A stretch of DNA of 64,000 nt from Bradyrhizobium sp. WSM1743 (lineage in GTDB: Bacteria; Pseudomonadota; Alphaproteobacteria; Rhizobiales; Xanthobacteraceae): contig NZ_AXAZ01000002.1 of assembly GCF_000473065.1 (NCBI RefSeq), positions 1 to 64,000 on the forward strand. The letters are read 5' to 3'. A program made the translations under genes and the position numbers. The number at the start of each line of letters is the position of its first letter. The first letter of the stretch is position 1. This document shows, one piece after another, positions 24,835 to 33,575 of this stretch. The notes beneath the pieces are model-generated. The model did no database searches and had not been told where the DNA came from. It was given only the letters and a program-made list of their open reading frames with translations.

Positions 24835-26694
24835 TTATTCGAGGATCCGCAGTTTCTTGATTTTGTTGTAGAGGGTTTTGCGCGAAAGCCCGAGAGAGCG
24901 AGCAGTCTTGCCGCGGTGAAGCCGGTTTCTCTTCAGACCCTCGATAATCCAGTCTCGCTCGGACAGCGAGGCCGCGGGCCGTGCGCCTGAAGGTGGCTCC
25001 AACAACGGCTTTAGCACCTCACCGGTGATGTGACTTGATGGCAGGGTCACGAGCTGGTTCACGACCTGCCGCAACTCGCGCAAATTGCCTGGCCAATCGT
25101 GGCCGGCGAGCGCAAGGAATGCAGAGTTTTCTATCGTGAGCGTCTGGGCGCTAGAATCTCCTTTGGCTTCGACGGTGAAGTGTTGAACGAGTTGCGGCAG
25201 ATCTTCAAGCCTGTCGGGTAGCGAAGGTAATTGGACATCCAGCCCGGTAAAAAGGTCGAGAAGCCGCGCGCACAGAACCGTTTCAAGGCCAGCGCCTCGG
25301 GCCACGGTCGCGGTCGCAATGATCCGGGCATTGGAACGCATGACAGTTACCCCGTTCAGAGGGGTAAATCCGCCTGTCTCGAGGTAATCGGCAAGGCGCT
25401 CCTGTCCATCGCGCGAAAGTTGGTCGACATGCAATAGCACGACGGCACCGTCACTCGACGCCTGCAGGAGTGACAATTGACGTTTGCCGCTCTCAAGACG
25501 CTCGGCGCCGAACAACGGGCCAAGTATATCCATTGCCGGACCGGGACGGCAATGAAACAGCGTCGCCTTGGCGTGCCTGCGGTCGCTAAACGCGTGAACC
25601 AGGGATGCTATTCTACGCTTGCCGGAGCCAGCCTCCCCCCAGATGAGGACCGGGCGGGGGGTGGCCGCAACGCGTTTGGTGATCTCGAGGATGCGCTTCA
25701 TTGCCGAGGACTGCGCGATCACGCCATGCCTGAAACCACTCAACTGCAGCTGCCGTTCGAGTAGATCCACCTTCTCGCGCAACAGGTGGATGGTCTTGAA
25801 GCCCGACGTCACCTCGAGGACCGACATCTCCAGAGGCACGCGGTCCAGCGAAGAGCCTCCGATCAATCCCTGGATTCCGGTCTCGCGACAGATGTCCAGG
25901 AGCTCGTCCGGCTTTGTGATCGGGCCCCCACCAAGCAGGCAGATTGTGCTCTTGTTGACGGATTGAGCAACGCGCGCAACGGCATTCGTACGGGCTGCAA
26001 GTTCAGACAGGCTGATCGATGGATCGGACTCGCTTTCAACCCCGCGGTTTAGATTGAAGTTGATGCAAATGGCCTCGGCGCCCGCTTCGACCATTCGACG
26101 CGCCTCGGATTGACTGCGCGTATAGGCAATCGTCATCAGGCCGCGTTTTGCAGCTTTCACGAGGAGCTCGATTTCCCGGGAGTAACCAAGACCACACTTC
26201 TCGAGCAATGATCTGCGCTCATCGTCGATGTGTATGACCGATGGGAAGTTGGTCACACCGGCAAATCCCCATTTGATGATTCGATCGAGCCAACGATCAA
26301 GATCGAGCTCGGGGTCGAAGGTACAGGCGCCGAAGAAGACCGGCAATTTCGTGCTGGGCAGGATTTCGGTCCGTCCGAAGCTTGCCACGAATTCGTTACT
26401 ATTGCGGATTGGGAGGATCGAGGCAGGTGAGGCCCCACCCATGGCTCGAAAACGGCCCGCATTGAGGGCGAGCACGAAATCGGCCCCCGCCCGCTCGGCG
26501 GCCCTGGCGGTCATGCCCGACCCGATCCCCGCACCAAGGACAAACGAACGGGAATTGCGGAAGAACTGCCTGATACCGGCTCCCTTCACCTCAGCCGTCC
26601 GCCTGTCGATTCTGAGCCGCGCATCATCGCACGGCTCTACGTGAAGACTAGCTCCAACTCGCCGGTGCGTGCAACCGCCGTACCGCCTTTCCAT
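24835..26694 (-). CDS. PEP-hydrolase-type barrel + degenerate AAA+ + Fis HTH regulator
   Basis: A 619-residue cytoplasmic protein. Residues about 45-320 are a PEP-hydrolase-type TIM barrel (LGAGIGSGMTARAAERAGAD, AGVTNFPSV, GLIGGSSLDR). Residues 330-540 form an AAA+ domain like that of sigma-54 activators, with GEAGSGKRR as Walker A, but without GAFTGA and with the Walker B Asp-Glu replaced (GAVVLLHVDQL). The C-terminus RGKTARSLGLSRKTLYNKIK is a Fis helix-turn-helix. It probably binds DNA and senses a metabolite but is unlikely to remodel sigma-54 RNA polymerase. The start overlaps the ATPase gene by 47 nt; a later start is possible. Confidence 0.75.
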   Translation of the reverse strand: MERRYGGCTHRRVGASLHVEPCDDARLRIDRRTAEVKGAGIRQFFRNSRSFVLGAGIGSGMTARAAERAGADFVLALNAGRFRAMGGASPASILPIRNSNEFVASFGRTEILPSTKLPVFFGACTFDPELDLDRWLDRIIKWGFAGVTNFPSVIHIDDERRSLLEKCGLGYSREIELLVKAAKRGLMTIAYTRSQSEARRMVEAGAEAICINFNLNRGVESESDPSISLSELAARTNAVARVAQSVNKSTICLLGGGPITKPDELLDICRETGIQGLIGGSSLDRVPLEMSVLEVTSGFKTIHLLREKVDLLERQLQLSGFRHGVIAQSSAMKRILEITKRVAATPRPVLIWGEAGSGKRRIASLVHAFSDRRHAKATLFHCRPGPAMDILGPLFGAERLESGKRQLSLLQASSDGAVVLLHVDQLSRDGQERLADYLETGGFTPLNGVTVMRSNARIIATATVARGAGLETVLCARLLDLFTGLDVQLPSLPDRLEDLPQLVQHFTVEAKGDSSAQTLTIENSAFLALAGHDWPGNLRELRQVVNQLVTLPSSHITGEVLKPLLEPPSGARPAASLSERDWIIEGLKRNRLHRGKTARSLGLSRKTLYNKIKKLRILE

Positions 26695-27760
26695 TGCTCA
26701 TGAACAAGTGGCAATCGGCTGGAGCGGCGGTGAGGGTGAGCTTGGAGGCGCCTTTGGGCCAACCGGATTGTGGCGCCCTGGCGACGAGAGCTTCGTTTCC
26801 GGCATTACCGTAGATGTACGTGACGCTGCCGAGATGCTCGACGAAATCGACCCCAAGTTCAATCGAGATCTCCTGCTGCCCGCACATTGACGAGGAGAAG
26901 TCGTCCGGGCGAATTCCAACAGTGACCGGCTTGCCAACCAGCATCTGGTCCGGCTGAACCGGAACGGAGATCGTGGGCCCGGCGTTCAACCGGACGTCCA
27001 TGCCATGTTCATGAGCTGCCTCGACCTTGCCGCCCAGGAAGTTCATCTTGGGCGAGCCGATGAATCCTGCCACAAAGCGCGAAGCGGGACTGTGATACAG
27101 ATCGTGCGGGCTGCCGACCTGTTCGATGTTGCCGTCCTTGAGCACGACGATCTTGTCAGCCATGGTCATCGCCTCGACCTGGTCATGCGTCACATAGATC
27201 ATGGTATTTCCGAGCTGCTTGTGGAGCTTGGCGATCTGAACCCGCATTTGCACGCGCAACTCGGTGTCCAGGTTGGACAGGGGCTCATCGAACAGGAACA
27301 CTTTTGGTTCTCGCATAATGGCGCGCCCGATTGCGACGCGCTGGCGTTGCCCGCCTGAAAGCTGTCGAGGCTTGCGATCCAATAGATGGTCGATCTGCAA
27401 GAGCGACGCTGTTTTGGCTATCTTGGCGGCGATCTCGGCTTTCGAGGCTTTCGCCATGCGCAGGGGAAAGGCCAGATTCTCCCTGACCGTCATATGCGGA
27501 TAGAGAGCGTAGCTTTGAAAGACCATGCCGAGGTTACGATCGGCCGCGTCGATGTCGTTGACGAGCTCATTGTCGATGAGGAGCCGCCCACCGCTGATGG
27601 GCTCGAGCCCGCCAATCATGCGCAAAAGCGTGGATTTGCCTGATCCGGATGGACCGACGAAGACGACAAATTCGCCGTGATCAATCGCAAGGTCGATATT
27701 GCGCAGGATCTCGATCGTCCCATAGGCCTTCTTCAAACCTTCCAGGCGAACATCGGCCAT
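26648..27760 (-). CDS. carbohydrate ABC transporter ATPase (UgpC/MalK type)
   Basis: A 370-residue ATPase: Walker A GPSGSGKST (36-44), signature LSGGQRQR, Walker B VFLFDEPLSNLD, switch VTHDQVEAM. The C-terminal regulatory OB region begins near FIGSPKMNFLGG, diagnostic of the UgpC/MalK class. It energises the sugar importer encoded upstream in the operon. Start ATG shares one base with the HAD gene stop (TAATG). Confidence 0.9.
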   Translation of the reverse strand: MADVRLEGLKKAYGTIEILRNIDLAIDHGEFVVFVGPSGSGKSTLLRMIGGLEPISGGRLLIDNELVNDIDAADRNLGMVFQSYALYPHMTVRENLAFPLRMAKASKAEIAAKIAKTASLLQIDHLLDRKPRQLSGGQRQRVAIGRAIMREPKVFLFDEPLSNLDTELRVQMRVQIAKLHKQLGNTMIYVTHDQVEAMTMADKIVVLKDGNIEQVGSPHDLYHSPASRFVAGFIGSPKMNFLGGKVEAAHEHGMDVRLNAGPTISVPVQPDQMLVGKPVTVGIRPDDFSSSMCGQQEISIELGVDFVEHLGSVTYIYGNAGNEALVARAPQSGWPKGASKLTLTAAPADCHLFMSNGKAVRRLHAPASWS

Positions 27761-28587
27761 TATGCCCTCCTCTGTTGTGGGCGAGCCGCGCGAGCGGCAC
27801 TTACCTCAACCTCGCGCAAGCTCGATACGATGAAGTCGGGGGCCATCAGGGACGGATCCTGACGCATCGGCACGCCGGTTGTAACAAGCACCGTGGCAAG
27901 CCCCGCTTTCTTTCCGGCCTGAATATCCGTAAGAACCTGGTCTCCAATCATAATCGTCGAAGCTCGGTTCGTACCGAGGCGTGAGAGCGCTGTCTCGATC
28001 ATCGGCACTTGCGGCTTTCCGACGATCGAAGGCTGCACTTGCGTCGCGGCAGCTACAGCTGCAATCGTCGCACCAGCCCCAGGTTCGAACCCGTTGGCCG
28101 TCGGCAACAGAAGATCGGGATTGGTTCCGATGAAGACAGCGCCATTGAGGATCGCCTCAACGGCAATTCGCATCTTCTCGTGCGTGATATCCCGGTCAAG
28201 CCCCATCACAACAACTTCGGGGCTCCGGTCAGTGATCTCCAGCCCGACTTCGCGCATGGCCGTGACAAGCGACGGAGCGCCGATGACATAGACTTTCGTC
28301 AATTCCGGATAATTCGTTCGAATAAGTTCTGCAGCCGTGATGGCGCTTGTCACGACCTGTGACGGTGCGATCGCGAGGCCAAATCCCGTCAGCTTTCGGA
28401 CGACGTCCTCAGGGGTATGCGTGGAATTGTTCGTCACAAAACAGAACGGCACGCCGGCTTTCCGCCATCGCGCAAACGCTTCTATGGCATCCGCGATTGC
28501 GGTGCTGCCACGATAGACGACACCATCCAGATCGGAGATGATCCCATCTATTGGCGGCCAGTTGAAGGTGGAGCTTGTGCTAACCAT
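27760..28587 (-). CDS. HAD-IIA family phosphatase (NagD-like)
   Basis: A 275-residue cytoplasmic enzyme. Motif I DLDGVVYRG (nucleophile Asp19, Asp21), motif II FVTNNST, motif III Lys in VGKPQVPM and motif IV IGDQVLTDIQAG are all present, with the NagD-type cap between II and III. Expected reaction: dephosphorylation of a sugar phosphate or nucleotide. Within the operon it would act on the product of the kinase, which suggests a salvage or detoxification step. It overlaps the SDR gene by 8 nt. Confidence 0.85.
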   Translation of the reverse strand: MVSTSSTFNWPPIDGIISDLDGVVYRGSTAIADAIEAFARWRKAGVPFCFVTNNSTHTPEDVVRKLTGFGLAIAPSQVVTSAITAAELIRTNYPELTKVYVIGAPSLVTAMREVGLEITDRSPEVVVMGLDRDITHEKMRIAVEAILNGAVFIGTNPDLLLPTANGFEPGAGATIAAVAAATQVQPSIVGKPQVPMIETALSRLGTNRASTIMIGDQVLTDIQAGKKAGLATVLVTTGVPMRQDPSLMAPDFIVSSLREVEVSAARAARPQQRRA

Positions 28588-29350
28588 TCATCAGCATCCC
28601 GCCATTCACATGGACAATCTGCCCGGTCATGTAGGAGGCTGCGGGGCTAGCCAAGAACACAGCGAGGCCTGCGATATCTTCCGGCAATCCGACCCGGCCC
28701 AGTGGAATCCGGCCACTATGACGCGCTTCAGTCTCTTCGCGAGGGCGCCCGTGCATGGGCGTGTCGATAATCCCGGGTGCGATTGCATTGACGTTGATCT
28801 TGAGCGGAGCACATTCATAAGCGAGCAGCTTTGTCACATCGTGCACAATGGCTTTTGACAAACAATAGTCGGCGCCGCCAGCCTGGTAGTTGAAAACTGC
28901 GCCTTGCGATGACAACGAGGATCCGACATTGACGATCCGGCCGCCCTTGCTCTTCATGAAGCGCTCGATAGCTAGCTTGGCGCAGCGAAGCACTGCGACG
29001 GAGTTGATTTGGATGGTTTTTTCGATTCGATCGGCATTGCCGGTCAGAAGCGGCTGAGCCGATTTTATTCCGGCGTTGTTGATCAGGACATCGAGCCTGC
29101 CGAAGCGCTTGGCGATCTCATCAAGCACCCTGCCGACATCGTCTTCTCGTGACACATCCATGCTCATCGGCAGGATACCGTTGCCGTACGGCAAGCGCGT
29201 TAGAATGTCCCGGAGGTTTTCCACATTTGCGTCGGTTGCCAGGACGTTCGCACCGCCTTGACGGAAAGCATTGGCAATGGCTGAGCCAATGCCTCCACCC
29301 GCACCGGTCACGAGCACGGTCCTGTCTGCAACTGAGAACTGTTCAGTCAT
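28580..29350 (-). CDS. short-chain dehydrogenase/reductase
   Basis: A 256-residue classical SDR: TGAGGGIG (15-22) nucleotide loop, NNAG, catalytic Ser in VGSSLSSQG, YCLSK for Tyr-Lys, and PGIIDTPM. It oxidises or reduces a polyol or sugar derivative with NAD(P). ATG 29350 overlaps the kinase stop (ATGA). Its place between a ribokinase-like kinase and a phosphatase suggests a polyol/sugar catabolic pathway; the substrate is unknown. Confidence 0.88.
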   Translation of the reverse strand: MTEQFSVADRTVLVTGAGGGIGSAIANAFRQGGANVLATDANVENLRDILTRLPYGNGILPMSMDVSREDDVGRVLDEIAKRFGRLDVLINNAGIKSAQPLLTGNADRIEKTIQINSVAVLRCAKLAIERFMKSKGGRIVNVGSSLSSQGAVFNYQAGGADYCLSKAIVHDVTKLLAYECAPLKINVNAIAPGIIDTPMHGRPREETEARHSGRIPLGRVGLPEDIAGLAVFLASPAASYMTGQIVHVNGGMLMNG

Positions 29351-30288
29351 TCCAACTCCAGGATAGTTTGAGACTTGAGAAACTCGTCCACGGCTTCGCT
29401 GCTTGGCATTGCGCTTTGCGCGCCGCGTCGCGTTACACACAGCGCTGCCACTGCAAGGGCCTTCTTGACCGCTTGCCGTATCGGTAGCCGCTGAGCAAGA
29501 GAGGCTGCGAAGGCTCCATTGAAGGCATCGCCTGCAGCGGTCGTATCAACGACCTTCACAGGAAATGCCCGGAGCGCAAAAGACGCGCTGGCATCGGCGT
29601 AGTAGGCGCCCTGCGCGCCAAGCGTGATCAGGGCTGCTCTCGGGCCGAGATCAAGGAGCTTTCCGGCGGCATGAGCGGCGCTGTCGAAGTCGTGCACCTC
29701 GACGCCGGTGAGCTCGAAAGCCTCGGTCTGGTTTGGAGTGACGAAATCAACACTCCTCCACGCCGCCGCCGATAGGCCGGCCCTCACGGGGGCCGGATTG
29801 AAAATGAGCTCGAAGCCTTTGACGCTCTTCATTGCAAAGAGGTGATTGAGGGCGTTGACCGGCATGCCCATCTCGGCAACGACGATTGCGTCCCGCTCAA
29901 TGAATTCGGCGGCCTTTTCGACCATGCTTGGTGTGACATTTGCGTTGGCTCCGGGGTCTATGACGATCATGTTGGAGCCATCGTCACCGACCAGGACGAG
30001 AGCTGAACCCGATATCTCCCCTGGGCACACCGCCACTGCATCGAGACCGACACCTGCCTCACGCAGCGCTTGCAGCAATGATCGACCGTCGTCGTCATCG
30101 CCTAGCCGGGTGTAAAAGCTCGGCCGAAGGCCCAATCGAGCGGCGGCGACCGCCTGATTGGCGCCCTTGCCTCCCGCATGCCGCTTCAAGCTTCCCATCA
30201 GGCTTTCACCGGGCGTTGGAAGCCGCTCGACGTTGAAGCAGAGGTCGAGATTTGTCGTTCCAAAGAACATCAATGGCCTCGGGCTCAT
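29347..30288 (-). CDS. PfkB/ribokinase-family sugar kinase
   Basis: A 313-residue kinase: N-terminal GGKGANQA (39-46), an ATP-site segment VTPNQTEAFELTG and the C-terminal DTTAAGDAFNGAFAAS with the catalytic Asp (the family's GAGD reads AAGD here, a mild change in the anion hole). It phosphorylates a sugar taken up by the adjacent ABC importer. Start ATG 30288 overlaps the permease stop; ribosome context is inside the permease gene. Confidence 0.87.
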   Translation of the reverse strand: MSPRPLMFFGTTNLDLCFNVERLPTPGESLMGSLKRHAGGKGANQAVAAARLGLRPSFYTRLGDDDDGRSLLQALREAGVGLDAVAVCPGEISGSALVLVGDDGSNMIVIDPGANANVTPSMVEKAAEFIERDAIVVAEMGMPVNALNHLFAMKSVKGFELIFNPAPVRAGLSAAAWRSVDFVTPNQTEAFELTGVEVHDFDSAAHAAGKLLDLGPRAALITLGAQGAYYADASASFALRAFPVKVVDTTAAGDAFNGAFAASLAQRLPIRQAVKKALAVAALCVTRRGAQSAMPSSEAVDEFLKSQTILELE

Positions 30289-31145
30289 TTCACGGCCCCG
30301 AAGGTAAGACCACGTTCGAGATGACGCTGGCCAAGGATGATCAGCACGACCGGCACAATCATGGTCACCACCAGACCCGCAGCCATGACCGGATAGAACT
30401 GAACGCCCGGATTGAGCAGCTTGAGGAGGGCGACGGTGACCGGTGCTTTCGTCGAACTGAGGATCAGGCCGAGTGCGAAGTTGTGCCACGCAAGCAGGAA
30501 AATGAGTAATGAAGCGCCTATCAAGCCGGGCTTTAGAAGCGGAAGGACGATGTACCAGACAACCCGGAATGGTTTTGCACCATCCATGGCCGCCGCCTCC
30601 TCAATGTCCTTTGGGATGTCCTCGATATATGAACGGCTCAGCCAGATGATCATCGGCAGCGTGACGACCTGATAGACCCAGATCATACCGAAATAGGTGT
30701 CATAAAGACCGACCGTCTGGAACACACTGAACAGAGGTATGACGACAAGGAGCGCCGGCGCGAAGCGAAAGCCCAGCATGAAAAATGCGATGTCCTCCTT
30801 CATCGGGATATCGCGCCTCGCCAGGACATAGCCTGCAGGCACCCCGGCGATCAGCGATACGAGCACCGCACCAAGCGAGATCACCAGGCTATTGGTGACC
30901 GGCGTCAGGAAATCAACCTTGATGGTGCCGTAGCTTGTTGCCCCGGCCTGGGCTGCATCGAACAAGACGCGGAAGTTTTCGAGAGTCGGCTTGAAGATGA
31001 AGCGCGGCGGCCAGGTCATGACCTCCGGCTGCTGCTTCAGCGACATCATCACGATCCAGACCAGCGGAAATGTCAGGATCAGCGTACAGGCGAGAACCAG
31101 CAAATTGAGGAGCACGCTTGCAGGCGTTGAGCGATTTAGCCGCAT
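30285..31145 (-). CDS. carbohydrate ABC permease (MalG type)
   Basis: A 286-residue inner-membrane permease with six helices, first VLLNLLVLACTLILTFPLVW. The EAA loop reads EEAAAMDGAKPFRVVWYIVLP. A strong AGAGGAGGCTGAG precedes ATG 31145, which decides the start. It pairs with the MalF-type permease upstream, 11 nt apart. Confidence 0.9.
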   Translation of the reverse strand: MRLNRSTPASVLLNLLVLACTLILTFPLVWIVMMSLKQQPEVMTWPPRFIFKPTLENFRVLFDAAQAGATSYGTIKVDFLTPVTNSLVISLGAVLVSLIAGVPAGYVLARRDIPMKEDIAFFMLGFRFAPALLVVIPLFSVFQTVGLYDTYFGMIWVYQVVTLPMIIWLSRSYIEDIPKDIEEAAAMDGAKPFRVVWYIVLPLLKPGLIGASLLIFLLAWHNFALGLILSSTKAPVTVALLKLLNPGVQFYPVMAAGLVVTMIVPVVLIILGQRHLERGLTFGAVK

Positions 31146-31156
31146 CTCAGCCTCCT

Positions 31157-32119
31157 CTAGCTTACACGCTGCCGGACCGAGCGCCACAATTTCACCAGGG
31201 CCAAAGTCCCAATAAGCACGATCAACCAGTTGACGACCATGAGCGCTGCACCACGCCCGAAGGCAAGATTTTGAAAGGCCGTGATATAGGCGCGGACCGA
31301 GAGCACGGAGGTACTGTCACCCGGGCCTCCTTGCGTCGTTCCGAAGATGATATCGAACTGATTGAGCGATTCGATCAGCCGAAATACCGCGGCGATCAGG
31401 ATGTATGGCGCAATGAGCGGAAGCTCGATGTGGAGGAACGTTGCCCAACCCTTCGCCCCATTGACCCGCGCAGCTTCTCTGACCTCATCGTTGATGCCCT
31501 GCAAGCCGGCGAAGATGATCAGCGCGAAAAATGGCGTATAAGTCCATATGTCGATGAGAACCAGCGAGAACATCGCCGTGCTGGCGTCTGAAATCCATGC
31601 GAACCGGCCGATCCCAACAAGCGAGAGCAAATAGTTCAGGATCCCATTCTGCGGATCCATCATTGTGGTCCACATCAAGGCGACGCTCATTGGCGGCAGA
31701 ACCAACGGAAGGAGAATGACGGGTCGCATCAGCCGGGCAAGGAACACCCCACTTGCGAACAATTTGGCAAGCGCAAGCCCACAAAACGCTTCCGCGAGCA
31801 CTGCGGAGCAGGCATACGCCATAGTCGCCCGCACGCTGTTCCAGAAATCCTGGGTCTTGATCGCCACTTCATAGTTGGTGAATCCAATGAAGCGAACCAG
31901 AGGACGACCAAACTTGAGATCGGTCAGCGATTGAAAGACCCCATAGAAAAACAGAAAGAGAAATCCAAGCAGGATGATGATGGCGGGCGCAATCGCAGCA
32001 AGGCTCCACCAGTCAAGCGCGTGCTGCTCGGCGCTTTGCACCTGCTCGTTTTTGGATGGTGCCAGTTGGCCTGCCGATGATTGTAACGTCACGATTGCCT
32101 CGGTGCCTCGAAGGTCCAT
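31157..32119 (-). CDS. carbohydrate ABC permease (MalF type)
   Basis: A 320-residue permease. A 38-residue polar N-terminus precedes the first helix (LAAIAPAIIILLGFLFLFFYG); EAA loop REAARVNGAKGWATFLHIELP. TQGGPGDSTSVLSV is the conserved periplasmic segment of this class. It is separated from the binding-protein gene by 70 nt containing a strong hairpin that probably lowers its expression relative to the binding protein. Confidence 0.9.
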   Translation of the reverse strand: MDLRGTEAIVTLQSSAGQLAPSKNEQVQSAEQHALDWWSLAAIAPAIIILLGFLFLFFYGVFQSLTDLKFGRPLVRFIGFTNYEVAIKTQDFWNSVRATMAYACSAVLAEAFCGLALAKLFASGVFLARLMRPVILLPLVLPPMSVALMWTTMMDPQNGILNYLLSLVGIGRFAWISDASTAMFSLVLIDIWTYTPFFALIIFAGLQGINDEVREAARVNGAKGWATFLHIELPLIAPYILIAAVFRLIESLNQFDIIFGTTQGGPGDSTSVLSVRAYITAFQNLAFGRGAALMVVNWLIVLIGTLALVKLWRSVRQRVS

Positions 32120-32151
32120 CGCTCACTTCTCAAAAGATACTCGGGCGTGGT

Positions 32152-32181
32152 GGGGGGCGGCAAAGTCTTATGCCGCCCCCC
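32152..32181 (-). terminator. hairpin between binding protein and permease genes
   Basis: GGGGGGCGGCA (32152-32162) and TGCCGCCCCCC (32171-32181) are perfect inverse complements, 8-nt loop, no strong T-run after it. The position just after a periplasmic binding-protein gene suits partial termination or 3' mRNA protection, raising the binding-protein level. Confidence 0.6.
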
Positions 32182-32189
32182 CGATCGCC

Positions 32190-33575
32190 TTACATGGAAG
32201 AGCGGATCACGGAGGCGAGGTCGGTCAACGTCGCCTTCACATCCGCGCCATTGACCATTTTCTGCATGGCGACAGCCCAGCCGTTCATGGCCTCGGCAAA
32301 CCCTACGCGCGGCGTAAAGGCGAGCGCTGCCCTGTCCTGCACGCTTTTGAAGGTATCCACGAAGTTCGTGAATTCCGGTTTGGCCGCGTAGTCGAGCCAA
32401 ACCTTGTCGCTCCAGGTCGAAGCGCGCGGAGAGTTGACGAGCTTCCCGGCGACGGCTCCGTTCAGCCCGACCTGCTTTGACGTCGCCCACTGAATGAACA
32501 GCCAGGCCGCTCCCTTTTTCTGGGAGGCAGCATTCATGGCCAGGGACCAGATCCAGATGTTCGATTCGAAATTCTTGCCGTTCGGAGCGCGCAGCGGGGG
32601 AGCGAATGCGATCTTGCCCGACGCGGGCTTGCCCGCGACGTCGTTCCAGAACCCAAACATGTTGGAATCGATCGCCATCGCGGTCCGGCCCGAATTGATG
32701 CCATCGACCACCTGATACCAGTTGTCGTTGGCAAAGGATGGAGCAGCGCACTTCTTGATCATCTCCACATAATCCTTGTGGAAGGCGATCGACTCGCGCG
32801 AATCGAGACCGGTTTCCAACTTGCCGTCCTTGACGACGAAGTCGTGCACACCATAGGACTTGGCGATCGAGATTGCGGCCGTGTGGATGCTGCTCCAAAA
32901 GCGCACTCCCCGCACGCCCAAAGGTGTGATCCCGGGATCGGCAGATTTCAGCTTTTCGCAAGCGGCGGACATTTCCGGCGGAGTCGTCGGGACCTTGATG
33001 CCGTGCTTGTCCAGAATGTCCTTGCGGTAGAACAATTGGATGTTTTCGAAACCGTGCGGGATGGCCCACACCTGCCCCCGGCCGGCCTCGATCTGCCCGC
33101 CCTTGATCTCCCATGTGAGCGCATCGCGCAGTGCGGGGAAGAAGTCCTTGTAATCATAGCTTGCCGAGGTGAGCTTGGGATCGTTCAGGTATCGATCGAG
33201 CGGCTCGAGCAGTTGACCGGGCGCGAGATCCCAAGCTGGTTGAATCCCAGTACCGACGACGTCCCACGAGGGCGACTTTGTGCTCAGCTGGATGGTCAGC
33301 TTGTTCCAGTAGGCATCGTCCGGATAAAGCTCGGGCGTCACCTTGATGCCTGTCAACTTCTCGAACTCAGGCAGCTGCGCTGCGACTGCGTCAGCATACG
33401 GATGGATATCGTATGCCCACACAATCGAAGCGCCCTCGAACTGGCGCCAATTGATATCCTCCGCTTTGGCGTGGCCGAAAGATGCGACCGCACCGGCCAA
33501 GAGCGTTGTGCAAATCAGAGCGGTTTTGACAAAATGAGCAGAATGGCCGCGCAAAGCGGCTGGCGTCCTTGGCAT
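32190..33575 (-). CDS. carbohydrate ABC transporter substrate-binding protein
   Basis: A 461-residue periplasmic protein, family 1 extracellular solute-binding type. Signal peptide LICTTLLAGAVASFGHAKA; mature part with FEKLTGIKVTPELYP, SWDVVGTG, GFENIQLFYRKDIL, GRTAMAIDSNMFGFWND and KKGAAWLFIQW. Start ATG 33575 (MPRTPAAL) is chosen for the GGAGGAGGGA ribosome site; an ATG 21 nt upstream lacks one. First gene of the operon that runs to 24835. The TTGGGTA operator lies about 100 bp upstream. Confidence 0.9.
   Translation of the reverse strand: MPRTPAALRGHSAHFVKTALICTTLLAGAVASFGHAKAEDINWRQFEGASIVWAYDIHPYADAVAAQLPEFEKLTGIKVTPELYPDDAYWNKLTIQLSTKSPSWDVVGTGIQPAWDLAPGQLLEPLDRYLNDPKLTSASYDYKDFFPALRDALTWEIKGGQIEAGRGQVWAIPHGFENIQLFYRKDILDKHGIKVPTTPPEMSAACEKLKSADPGITPLGVRGVRFWSSIHTAAISIAKSYGVHDFVVKDGKLETGLDSRESIAFHKDYVEMIKKCAAPSFANDNWYQVVDGINSGRTAMAIDSNMFGFWNDVAGKPASGKIAFAPPLRAPNGKNFESNIWIWSLAMNAASQKKGAAWLFIQWATSKQVGLNGAVAGKLVNSPRASTWSDKVWLDYAAKPEFTNFVDTFKSVQDRAALAFTPRVGFAEAMNGWAVAMQKMVNGADVKATLTDLASVIRSSM

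Noticed and set aside
32089..33114. Long alternative frame inside the sugar-binding-protein gene
   Set aside because: Same-strand shadow frame; the binding-protein frame has signal peptide and family blocks.
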